Source: Chitinophaga pinensis (GTDB lineage Bacteria; Pseudomonadota; Gammaproteobacteria; Burkholderiales; SG8-41). From it: 64,000 nucleotides of DNA. The notes under the pieces are model-generated. The model worked only from the letters and a program-made list of their open reading frames with translations. It was not told where the DNA came from and did not search any database. Positions 1-7,053 of this stretch are shown here, piece by piece. Position 1 is the stretch's first letter. Each line of letters begins with the position of its first letter. The stretch lies in the NCBI GenBank assembly GCA_943329075.2, contig CALQCM020000009.1, positions 1-64,000 of the forward strand. Reading direction: 5' to 3'. A program made the position numbers and the translations under genes.

Positions 1-2
1 GG

Positions 3-48
3 AAAAAACTTCGGCAACTCCCGGGGAGGAGGGGGGCCCGGAGTTGCC
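3..48 (-). terminator. Rho-independent terminator of the small gene at 95-343
   Basis: Read on the minus strand, bases 48-40 (GGCAACTCC) pair with 21-13 (GGAGTTGCC). An inner GGG/CCC pairing extends the stem past a one-base bulge, and the stem is followed after a few bases by six T at 8-3. GC-rich stem, T-run and position just past the stop codon all fit an intrinsic terminator for the minus-strand gene. Confidence 0.8.
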
Positions 49-94
49 GCCGCTGCCTTGGGGGCAGCGCTTAGCTGGTTGCTGTTGCAGGTGT

Positions 95-343
95 CTAAAT
101 TTGTGAGGCCAGTCCGTAAATCCTGTTCATGAACGACTCAACATCAATGGCTGACAGATCATCCGGGAGCTCCGGGCTGAGCGATTGCTGGGAGGGCGTA
201 TGCAGGGCGAAAAGCACCGCCGGATTCCAGCTCGCATTCATTACATCGGCACCATAGGTGCCATTCTTTAGCCGGGCTTCGCCGACGCCGGTTTTTACGG
301 CGCCGGCCCGGGTTTTGCGGTAGTCATCAAGGTAAACCAGCAT
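95..343 (-). CDS. Small hypothetical protein, 82 aa
   Basis: I do not recognise a domain. The start is set at the ATG at 343 because GCAGGAGGC lies directly upstream at ideal spacing; a longer reading frame up to 436 exists but has no such ribosome site and its extra residues look non-coding. The protein begins MLVYLDDYRKTRAG, is soluble and mildly acidic at its C-terminus (PELPDDLSAIDVESFM), and has no signal peptide or membrane segment. It ends about 45 bases before a strong intrinsic terminator, so it is probably a monocistronic unit. Strong ribosome site plus dedicated terminator make it a credible gene despite its size; function unknown. Confidence 0.7.
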   Translation of the reverse strand: MLVYLDDYRKTRAGAVKTGVGEARLKNGTYGADVMNASWNPAVLFALHTPSQQSLSPELPDDLSAIDVESFMNRIYGLASQI

Positions 344-524
344 GCTTTGCCTCCTGCATTGAGCCGTTGTCCCGTTACACAGGGAAGTGATTGCAAGTTG
401 CAGGCCACTTCGGCGCACTCGTTGTTGTGAAATCAAGATATTTATATAAGCGACTGTTTTATTATGATTAATGTGAGCAGATTACCGTTGGTGCAAAAGG
501 CCTCAGGTGCAGGAAACGGCGGCG

Positions 525-560
525 CGGCCTGCCAATTTCATGACAGGCCGCCGAAGGCGG
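525..560. repeat. Two short overlapping hairpins in the 344-624 intergenic region
   Basis: CGGCCTG (525-531) pairs with CAGGCCG (544-550), and CCGCC (548-552) pairs with GGCGG (556-560) across GAA. There is no T-run, so it is more like a dispersed REP-type hairpin than a terminator. The rest of the region between the divergent genes at 343 and 625 is AT-rich around 440-480 and probably carries their promoters, but I see no convincing -35/-10 pair. Confidence 0.4.
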
Positions 561-624
561 CTACAGTGGGTAACGGGAACCCGTCAGTCTTGAGGCGGGG
601 CTCGCTCTATGGCGGGGTGCGGTC

Positions 625-1593
625 GTGAACGGCCCGGGAAAATCGCCGGTGGAGTTTGCAGATGTCGCCGCGGCGGCGCAGCGGTTGTCCGGCATTGCCC
701 ATCGAACGCCGGTGTTGACCTCGCGAACCGTGGACGCCCGCACTGGCGCCACGGTCTACTTCAAATGTGAGAATTTTCAGCGCATGGGCGCGTTCAAGTT
801 CCGTGGCGCCTACAACGCACTGTCCTGTCTTGACGAAACGCAAAGGCGCGCCGGGGTGGTGGCATTTTCATCCGGCAACCACGCGCAGGCCGTGGCGCTG
901 GCGGGACGACTCCTGGGGATACCGGCAACCATTGTCATGCCGTCCAATGCGCCGTCGGTAAAACTGGACGCAACCCGGGGCTACGGCGCGGCAGTCGTGA
1001 CCTATGATCCGGTGACGCAAAACCGCGAGCAGATTGCGCAAGACCTGGCGGGCAAACGCGGCCTCACCGTGATTCCACCCTTTGATCATCCTCACATCGT
1101 GGCCGGCCAGGGTACTGCGGCGCTTGAGTTGATCGAGGAGACAGGCGCGTTGGACTTTCTGCTTGTTCCCTGTGGCGGCGGCGGGCTGATTTCCGGTTGT
1201 GCCATCGCGGCCAATCATCTTTCGCCAGGCATCAAAGTCATCGGTGTGGAGCCGGCGGCGGGTGACGACGTAACGCGTTCTTTCAAGAGCGGCGTGCTGC
1301 AGTCAGTCAGCAATCCGGACACCATTGCCGATGGCGCGCGCACCAGCAGTGCCGGCAAGGTGACGTTCCCGTTGATCATGGAGCATGTGCGTGAAATGCA
1401 CACAGTCACCGACGCAGAACTCGCGCGCGCCATGTTTTATTTGTGGGAACGCATGAAAATCGTGGTCGAGCCGACCGGCGCACTGGGGGCGGCGGCGTTG
1501 TTCGAGGGGAAAATCGATGCGCGCGGCAAACGTGTCGGCATACTCATCAGTGGCGGCAACGTCGATATCAAAGGCGTTTCGGCGTTGCTCTAG
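625..1593 (+). CDS. PLP-dependent serine/threonine dehydratase (racemase/ammonia-lyase family)
   Basis: A 322-residue fold-type II PLP enzyme expected to deaminate a hydroxy-amino acid (serine, threonine or threo-3-hydroxyaspartate) to a 2-oxoacid and ammonia in the cytoplasm. The Schiff-base lysine is K58 in GAFKFRGA, the substrate loop is SSGNHAQ (82-88), the phosphate-binding loop is CGGGGL (183-188), and the C-terminal SGGN sits near the PLP nitrogen. There is no C-terminal ACT domain, so it resembles the short catabolic or serine-racemase-like enzymes rather than biosynthetic IlvA. The start is a GTG; the ribosome site (GGCGGGG) is weak and the first nine residues could be untranslated. 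It stands alone, 100 bases before the next gene. Confidence 0.85.
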   Translation: MNGPGKSPVEFADVAAAAQRLSGIAHRTPVLTSRTVDARTGATVYFKCENFQRMGAFKFRGAYNALSCLDETQRRAGVVAFSSGNHAQAVALAGRLLGIPATIVMPSNAPSVKLDATRGYGAAVVTYDPVTQNREQIAQDLAGKRGLTVIPPFDHPHIVAGQGTAALELIEETGALDFLLVPCGGGGLISGCAIAANHLSPGIKVIGVEPAAGDDVTRSFKSGVLQSVSNPDTIADGARTSSAGKVTFPLIMEHVREMHTVTDAELARAMFYLWERMKIVVEPTGALGAAALFEGKIDARGKRVGILISGGNVDIKGVSALL

Positions 1594-1693
1594 ACCACCG
1601 CGTCAACGCGGGCGGGGCAGGCGCGTTAGGGGGCAATAGCACGGGCAAGACTGTTAAAATCGCGCCCTTGTAAAATTCGCCCGGATTCCTGAA

Positions 1694-3700
1694 ATGATTT
1701 TGTACGCCTCTGCCATATTCCTCGGCGCCTTCCTGCTGTTTCTGGTGCAGCCGATTATCGCCAAACAGATCCTGCCGTGGTTTGGCGGGTCCGCCGCTGT
1801 GTGGGCGACCTGCATGGTTTTTTTTCAGATGGCGCTGCTGGCCGGTTACGCTTATGCCGATTTCACGACGCGTCGCCTGACGCCGCGCCGCCAGGCCATG
1901 CTGCACCTGGCATTGCTGGTTTTGAGTCTGCTGGTGCTGCCGATCACGCCGGATGTGTCCTGGAAACCCGCCGGCGATGACAATCCGAGTTGGCGGATTC
2001 TGGGTCTGCTGACGCTGACGATCGGCTTGCCGTATTTCATTCTGTCGACGACCAGCCCTTTGCTGCAGGCGTGGTTTGCGCGGCGCTTCCATCACGCCAT
2101 TCCATACCGCCTGTTTGCCTTGTCGAACCTGGCCTCGCTGCTGGCCTTGCTGGCTTATCCGGTCCTCATCGAGCCGTGGGTGACTACGCTCACGCAATCG
2201 GTCACCTGGTCGGTGTTCTACGGGTTGTTCGTCTGTTTGTGCGGCTACGCGGCAATCGCGAGCGCGCGCAGTGCCGGCGACGACGTGGCACCGGCGGCGG
2301 AAAGCGCCGAAGTTGCGCGTGCGCCGAGTTTCGGCCGCCAAATGATCTGGATGACGCTGGCGGCGACCGCGACGTTCCTGCTGCTGGCGGTGACGACACA
2401 CATCACGCAGAACGTGGCCTCGCTGCCGTTCCTCTGGATTTTGCCGCTGTCGCTGTATCTGGCCACTTTCATTTTGTGTTTTGATCATCCGCGCTGGTAC
2501 CGGCGTGAAGTGTTTCTGTTGCTGGTTGCCATCTTGCTGCCGCTGATGGCTTGGTACTCGGATTCGCTGGATCTGAAAGTCGTCATTCCGATGTATCTGG
2601 GCGGATTGTTTGTGTGCTGCATGTTCTGTCACGGTGAGCTGTCGCAGATCAAACCGTCACCGCGTTACCTCACGCGCTATTACCTGATGATTTCGGTCGG
2701 TGGCGCGGTCGGCGGCCTGCTCGTTGGTTTCGGCGCGCCGTATCTGTTGAAGGGATATTTCGAACTCGCCATCGGCCTCGTGGCCTGCGCCTGCCTGTTG
2801 CTCTACCGGACTTACCGGCTGGCATGGTGGGCGATGATCGGCGCGGCGGGCGTGGTTGGAGCGACCGCCTGGGGGGGCGGCAAGGCGGTTGAGCATCAGT
2901 TTGCCGATTCGCGGGTGATGATGCGCAATTTTTACAGCGTGCTAAAAGTGCGCGAGTTCACCGATCCGGTGACTTTTCGCTCGCTCGTGCACGGCGGCAT
3001 CATGCACGGCGGGCAGTTGATGGACCCGCAGCACCGTTTGCGCGCGAGCAGTTATTTCGGCTACACCAGCGGCTACGGACGCACGTTTGCAAGCCTGCCG
3101 GATACTCCGCGCAAGGTCGGTGTCATTGGCCTCGGGGCAGGGTCCGTGATCGCCTATGCGCGCAAGGGCGACACCTTCCGTTTTTATGAAATCAACCCGC
3201 AGGTCGTTGAAGTCGCGCGACGCGAATTTACTTTCATGGACGAATCGCCGGCGAAAATCGAGGTTGTGCTCGGTGACGGCCGTTTGAGCCTTGAGCGCGA
3301 GTCGAGCCAGCAGTTCGACGTGCTGGCAATGGATGCGTTTTCAGGCGATTCCATTCCCATGCACCTGCTGACGCGGGAGGCGATGCAAATCTATCTGCGC
3401 CATCTCAAACCGGGCGGCGTCCTCGTGTTTCAGGCGACCAACCGCTTCATCAATATCGCGCCCATCGTGGCGAGCCTCGCCAACGAATTCGGTCTGGCGT
3501 CGGTTCTGGTCAGCGACTGGCCGGACAGCGAAAAGGGTGTTGACTACTGGGCTTCCGGCACCGATCAGGTCATTGTGACTTCGAACAAAGCGCTGCTGCA
3601 GTCGGAAAAAATTCGCAGCGTTGCCACCGAAATTACCATCCCCGCGGGTTTTCGCGTGTGGACCGACGACTTCAATAATCTGGTGCGTGTGCTGAAGTAA
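1694..3700 (+). CDS. Membrane-fused spermidine synthase-like protein
   Basis: A 668-residue fusion. Roughly residues 1-420 are a string of hydrophobic helices (about ten or more), starting MILYASAIFLGAFLLFLVQP; the C-terminal third is a Rossmann-like aminopropyltransferase domain. Its AdoMet-site glycine loop GLGAG is at 479-483, followed by the acidic FYEINPQ, and DAFSGDSIP near 550 matches the catalytic Asp region of spermidine synthases. Such fusions are common in proteobacteria, but whether they make polyamines is not established, so the reaction is inferred. Two TAAAAT boxes at 1655 and 1671 may act as -10 elements. It converges on the hydrolase ending at 3712 with only 11 bases between, and no clear terminator is seen there. 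Confidence 0.8.
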   Translation: MILYASAIFLGAFLLFLVQPIIAKQILPWFGGSAAVWATCMVFFQMALLAGYAYADFTTRRLTPRRQAMLHLALLVLSLLVLPITPDVSWKPAGDDNPSWRILGLLTLTIGLPYFILSTTSPLLQAWFARRFHHAIPYRLFALSNLASLLALLAYPVLIEPWVTTLTQSVTWSVFYGLFVCLCGYAAIASARSAGDDVAPAAESAEVARAPSFGRQMIWMTLAATATFLLLAVTTHITQNVASLPFLWILPLSLYLATFILCFDHPRWYRREVFLLLVAILLPLMAWYSDSLDLKVVIPMYLGGLFVCCMFCHGELSQIKPSPRYLTRYYLMISVGGAVGGLLVGFGAPYLLKGYFELAIGLVACACLLLYRTYRLAWWAMIGAAGVVGATAWGGGKAVEHQFADSRVMMRNFYSVLKVREFTDPVTFRSLVHGGIMHGGQLMDPQHRLRASSYFGYTSGYGRTFASLPDTPRKVGVIGLGAGSVIAYARKGDTFRFYEINPQVVEVARREFTFMDESPAKIEVVLGDGRLSLERESSQQFDVLAMDAFSGDSIPMHLLTREAMQIYLRHLKPGGVLVFQATNRFINIAPIVASLANEFGLASVLVSDWPDSEKGVDYWASGTDQVIVTSNKALLQSEKIRSVATEITIPAGFRVWTDDFNNLVRVLK

Positions 3701-3711
3701 ACGCAGTTTGC

Positions 3712-4482
3712 CTAAACCGGCAAAAAACCGTTCACTGCAGCGACGAAAGCCTGCGGATCCTCGATCTGGGGGCAGTGGCCGACACCGGGGATCTCCATGA
3801 AACGGGCGCCGGCAATGCCGGCGGCCAGTTCGCGCGCGATCGCCGGTGCCGTGGTGACGTCAAGCGCACCCACCATGACGAGTGTGGGATTGCGGATCGT
3901 GCCGAGTTGCGGTTTGAAATCAACATCCGCGAGCGCCAGGCAGGCGTTGGCGAAACATCCGGCGTCCGCACTTTCGAGAATGCGTTTGCGTTCGGCAACA
4001 ACCTCGGGATGCGCCGCGATGAAGGCGGGCGGAAACATGCGATTGATCGCGATGTCGAGTGCGCCGCGCATGCCTTCGGTGCGCACACGGGCGGCGAGCG
4101 CGCGCAGCGGGAGTTTTCCGGCATCGGGAAATCCAGCCAGCGCGTCGGCCACGATCAGGCGCTCGAATCGTGCGCCGTGCCGGATCGCCAGTGCAACCGC
4201 AATAAAGCCGCCGAGTCCGTTGCCGAGCACATCGGTCTGCGCGGGCAGGCGGGCTTCATCAAACCACGCGGCAATGCGGTCTGCGTAATCATCAATAGAT
4301 GTGCCGCCGGCGTCGGAAGTGCCGTAGCCGGGCAGGTTGATGCGCCAGACCCGGCGGTTCTTTGCCAGTGCCGGCAGCACAGCGTCAAACGCCGTGCGAT
4401 CGGCGAGCAGCGAGTGCAGCAGCACCAGATCGCGCCCGCTGCCGCTGTGTGCGACATCCAGGCAGGTGGTCTTGAGATTCAT
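3712..4482 (-). CDS. Alpha/beta-hydrolase-fold protein lacking the nucleophilic serine
   Basis: A 256-residue alpha/beta hydrolase most like 3-oxoadipate enol-lactonase (PcaD)-type proteins. The fold landmarks are present: the HSLLADR oxyanion region near residue 23, NLPGYGTSD (49-57), catalytic-acid Asp208 in GALDVTTAP and His236 in GVGHCPQIEDP. The nucleophile elbow, normally GxSxGG, reads GNGLGG: residue 89 is Gly, encoded by GGA (plus-strand bases 4216-4218). With no serine, cysteine or aspartate there, classical hydrolysis is not expected. It could be a pseudo-enzyme, a binding protein or a family member with another chemistry. It lies downstream of, and in the same direction as, the GntR regulator (57-base gap), so the two may be co-transcribed. 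Confidence 0.75.
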   Translation of the reverse strand: MNLKTTCLDVAHSGSGRDLVLLHSLLADRTAFDAVLPALAKNRRVWRINLPGYGTSDAGGTSIDDYADRIAAWFDEARLPAQTDVLGNGLGGFIAVALAIRHGARFERLIVADALAGFPDAGKLPLRALAARVRTEGMRGALDIAINRMFPPAFIAAHPEVVAERKRILESADAGCFANACLALADVDFKPQLGTIRNPTLVMVGALDVTTAPAIARELAAGIAGARFMEIPGVGHCPQIEDPQAFVAAVNGFLPV

Positions 4483-4539
4483 TGTGGAAGGTTTCTTTCT
4501 GCAAAAAATTCAGATCGCGTTGCCGCGACGTTTATCCGG

Positions 4540-5226
4540 TCAGTCGGCAAACAGGTTTCGCCGGGCGTGTTGCAGGTGTGCAACGATGGCCGTTTTGGCT
4601 CGCGCGTCATCGCGGTCCTTGAGTGCCATCACGATGGTACGATGTTCCTGCTGGTAAATCAGGCGGCGCTCCGGGGTGACGATGCGATCCTTCAGTTTGC
4701 CCCATTCCGATTGCTGACGCACCGCCGTGACGATTTCGAGCATGCGCACCATGAAACGGTTATGACTGGCGTTCGCCATCGCCTGGTGCAAAGCGGCATC
4801 CCATAACTCGAATTCGTCCAGACCGGCTGCCTGTTCGGCCTTTTCGAGGCAGCTTTCCATGCGGGCGAAATCCGCGGCAGTAGCGTTAGTCACGATCAAC
4901 TCTGCAATCGCCGGTTCGATGCGCAAGCGCGCTTCCATGACCTCCGCCGGGCTGATATTCAGCATTGATCCCGCGGCGGATGATCCATCTTCTGCTTCTT
5001 GCGTTGTCAGGTAAGTGCCGCGGCCAACCTCCCGTGTGACATAGCCTTCGGCTTCCAGTTGCGATAGGGAGCGGCGGATCGCATTGCGGGGCAGACCGAA
5101 GCGTTTTGCGAATTCTCGCTCGGTCGGCAGTTTTGCGCCCGGGGCAAGCGAGCCATCTGCTGCGCCGGCGAGTACAAAGTCCCGGATGCGTTGCACATTT
5201 TGGCTTGAGATTGCGCGGGTGCTCAT
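4540..5226 (-). CDS. FadR-subfamily GntR transcriptional regulator
   Basis: A 228-residue repressor-type regulator. The N-terminal winged helix-turn-helix (about 8-75) contains KLPTEREFAKRFGLPRNAIR and the wing EVGRGTYL. The C-terminal all-helical FCD domain (about 85-215) has the histidines expected for metal and carboxylate-ligand binding (ALHQAMANASHN, EHRTIVMAL, AHLQHARRN). Family members usually sense organic acids and bind short palindromes next to their own gene. Here a TGAACCA palindrome and two direct repeats lie in the divergent region, directly before the long catabolic run starting with DoxX. That makes it the obvious local regulator of that run and of itself. Confidence 0.88.
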   Translation of the reverse strand: MSTRAISSQNVQRIRDFVLAGAADGSLAPGAKLPTEREFAKRFGLPRNAIRRSLSQLEAEGYVTREVGRGTYLTTQEAEDGSSAAGSMLNISPAEVMEARLRIEPAIAELIVTNATAADFARMESCLEKAEQAAGLDEFELWDAALHQAMANASHNRFMVRMLEIVTAVRQQSEWGKLKDRIVTPERRLIYQQEHRTIVMALKDRDDARAKTAIVAHLQHARRNLFAD

Positions 5227-5287
5227 GGTTGGTTATGGTTGCTTATGGATGAAGGTCTGGTGAACGCTATGCCGGCGGCCAGAGCCA

Positions 5288-5316
5288 ATAGTGAACCATT
5301 CTAAAAATTGGTTCAA
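5288..5316 (-). promoter_or_regulatory. Palindromic operator overlapping a candidate autogenous promoter of the GntR gene
   Basis: TGAACCA (5292-5298) and TGGTTCA (5309-5315) form a perfect 7-base inverted repeat separated by 10 bases. On the minus strand TTGAAC (5316-5311) is followed after 17 bases by CACTAT (5293-5288), a passable -35/-10 pair, so a repressor bound to the palindrome would cover its own promoter. The palindrome is plain in the sequence; binding by the neighbouring FadR-type protein is inferred from position. Confidence 0.6.
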
Positions 5317-5393
5317 GGCTAGCGTGAATGCAGGCAAAGTTTTGCGGATTAAGCAAATTCATTGCCGATTTCACAGTCGTTTGCGTCATTAGA

Positions 5394-5429
5394 AAAATAT
5401 GAACCAATATCCATAAAATATGAACCAAT
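5394..5429 (+). promoter_or_regulatory. 15-bp direct repeat, probable regulator binding sites upstream of the DoxX promoter
   Basis: AAAATATGAACCAAT occurs twice without a mismatch, at 5394-5408 and 5415-5429, a period of 21 bases or two helical turns. Both copies contain the same TGAACCA core as the palindrome at 5292-5315. They end 12 bases before a TTGACA -35 box, a position suited to control of the plus-strand operon. The same-face spacing suggests cooperative binding. Confidence 0.65.
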
Positions 5430-5441
5430 GCGGCAAGTTTG

Positions 5442-5470
5442 TTGACAATTGCTGCCGTGTTTTTTAGCAT
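5442..5470 (+). promoter_or_regulatory. Sigma-70 promoter driving the DoxX operon
   Basis: A perfect TTGACA at 5442-5447, a 17-base spacer and TAGCAT at 5465-5470. Transcription would start near 5477 and give a leader of about 160 bases before the DoxX start codon. The leader contains a short frame ending in a TGA that overlaps the DoxX ATG, which might be a coupling peptide but is weakly supported. The rest of the 410-base divergent region shows nothing else I can name. Confidence 0.65.
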
Positions 5471-5636
5471 CCCTCGACCATGTTTTTCGTACTTGCCGGT
5501 TGCCGATGGCGGCGTTGTTCGCGGCTGAATTTACAATGATAAAAATTCCGGGAGCGCTCGAAACGGCCGACGTCGTCACGATTAGCGGCGGCCGGTTGGG
5601 TGTTATCCCGGCAATCGATGCTTATACGGGGGTGTC

Positions 5637-6071
5637 ATGAATTGTGAACTTGGACAAAAGATCGCTGCGGTGCTGGGGCGCATCTGTATTGCCTTGCTGT
5701 TTTTTCAGTCGGGCTGGCACAAGATCGGCGCGGGTTTCGAGCCCAACGTGAAAGTAATGGTTGCGAAGGGCCTGCCGATGCCGGAAGTGTTGCTGGCGAT
5801 CACCGTAGCGATGGTCTTTGCCGGCGGCCTGATGATATTGCTTGGCTGGTATGCGCGCACGGCGGCGCTGGTGCTGGCGGCATGGATGATACCGATCACG
5901 ATTTATTATCACGGCTTCTGGAGTGCCGATCCGGCGCAGTTGTTCAATCAGACCACGCATTTCATGAAAAACCTCGCCATCACCGGTGCCTTGCTGCATC
6001 TGTATGCAATGGGCCCCGGGCCGTGCAGCCTGCGTGATGAATGCGCGCGGAAGGACGGCGCGGCGGCGTGA
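5637..6071 (+). CDS. DoxX family membrane protein
   Basis: A 144-residue integral membrane protein of the DoxX family with about four hydrophobic helices. The first begins near residue 8 and leads into LLFFQSGWHKIGAGF; the second is around LLAITVAMVFAGGLMILLGW. DoxX-type proteins are small quinone-linked or oxidase-associated membrane proteins whose exact job is usually unknown. The C-terminus is polar and cytoplasmic-looking. It is the first gene of the long plus-strand run behind the TTGACA promoter, and its stop codon overlaps the GTG start of the next gene (GTGA), so the two are translationally coupled. Confidence 0.85.
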   Translation: MNCELGQKIAAVLGRICIALLFFQSGWHKIGAGFEPNVKVMVAKGLPMPEVLLAITVAMVFAGGLMILLGWYARTAALVLAAWMIPITIYYHGFWSADPAQLFNQTTHFMKNLAITGALLHLYAMGPGPCSLRDECARKDGAAA

Positions 6072-6967
6072 CCAATCAGACCATACGCCTGGCAGTCATT
6101 TCCGAGGGCACCAGTTCGTGGCCGCTTTATGTGGCGGAAGCACACGGGCTGTTTGCCGGTGCCGGCATCAAGGTGGACATGACGATCACCGGGTCGTCGG
6201 TGAAGCAGCTCGAACAACTTGTTTGCGGCGGTTACGACATCGGTTTTCAGCAATCCGACCACGTCGTGCGCGCGGTGGAGGGCGGCGGCGATCTTTTTGC
6301 ATTCATGGCCTTTGCACATGCGCCCGAACTCTCGCTGGTGGCAGCGCCAGATATTGCCTCGATCGCAGATTTACGCGGAAAAATCATCGCGGTCGACGGC
6401 GCGCGCACCGGTTACGCCTTGCTGCTGCGCCAGCTGCTTGCCGACCATGGGTTGACGGAAAACGACTACACGATGCAGGAGTTCGGCGGCTCGCAGGAGC
6501 GCCAGGACGCCATGCGCAACGCCGCCGGCGTGGCGACACTGCTGAATCCGCCATTCGACCGCCAGTTATTCGCCGACGGTTTCAGGAGCCTGGGCAGCAC
6601 CTGGGATTTTTTCCCGACCTACCCGGGGCCGGTGGGGGCCGCGCGCCGCGCCTGGGCTGCGCAACATGGCGATGCACTGGCCGCATTTATAGGCGCAATG
6701 TACGCCGCATTTGCGTGGCTGAAGGACGCCAGCAACAAGGCCGCGGCGATCGCCGTGTTGCCGTCGCGTTTAAATATGGACCGGGATGTTGCCGCCGCGG
6801 CATTTGACGATTACACGCGTCATCCGGTGCCGGAAATCACGGCGCAGGGCATGCGCGAGGTTATCGACGTGGTCTGGAACGCAGAGGGTTACCGCGGGCC
6901 GAAGGGCGCTGCGGAAAAATATCTTGATCTGGCTTACGCGCAGCGCGCGCAGGCATTGCGCGCATAA
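6068..6967 (+). CDS. NMT1/THI5-like ABC-type substrate-binding protein, apparently without signal peptide
   Basis: A 299-residue SsuA/THI5-family solute-binding fold. It opens with the first strand TIRLAVISEGTSSWPLYVAE and AHGLFAGAGIKVDM, then GYDIGFQQSDHVVRAV, typical of binding proteins for sulfonates, nitrate or pyrimidine precursors. The start is the GTG at 6068, overlapping the DoxX stop codon; the nine residues upstream in frame lack a ribosome site. Unusually, the mature fold begins almost at once (MTNQTIRLAV), with no signal peptide or lipobox. No ABC permease or ATPase lies nearby. It may therefore be a cytoplasmic binding protein or enzyme of the THI5 type rather than a transporter subunit. 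Confidence 0.75.
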   Translation: MTNQTIRLAVISEGTSSWPLYVAEAHGLFAGAGIKVDMTITGSSVKQLEQLVCGGYDIGFQQSDHVVRAVEGGGDLFAFMAFAHAPELSLVAAPDIASIADLRGKIIAVDGARTGYALLLRQLLADHGLTENDYTMQEFGGSQERQDAMRNAAGVATLLNPPFDRQLFADGFRSLGSTWDFFPTYPGPVGAARRAWAAQHGDALAAFIGAMYAAFAWLKDASNKAAAIAVLPSRLNMDRDVAAAAFDDYTRHPVPEITAQGMREVIDVVWNAEGYRGPKGAAEKYLDLAYAQRAQALRA

Positions 6968-7053
6968 TACCGCCTTGCCGCGGATGCGCATTTTGGTTTT
7001 TGAATTTGCCTTCAGCCGGCCGCAGGGCCGCATTAGACAGGAAGCCTTCCGTC

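Noticed and set aside
3707..3724. TTTGCC/GGCAAA hairpin at the convergent gene ends
   Set aside because: The stem is short and A/T-weak, and the A-run lies on the wrong side to give a T-run after the stem in either direction.
5449..5640. 63-codon frame overlapping the DoxX start codon
   Set aside because: It begins inside the promoter, has no ribosome site and no recognisable sequence; a shorter leader peptide from 5536 is possible but unsupported.
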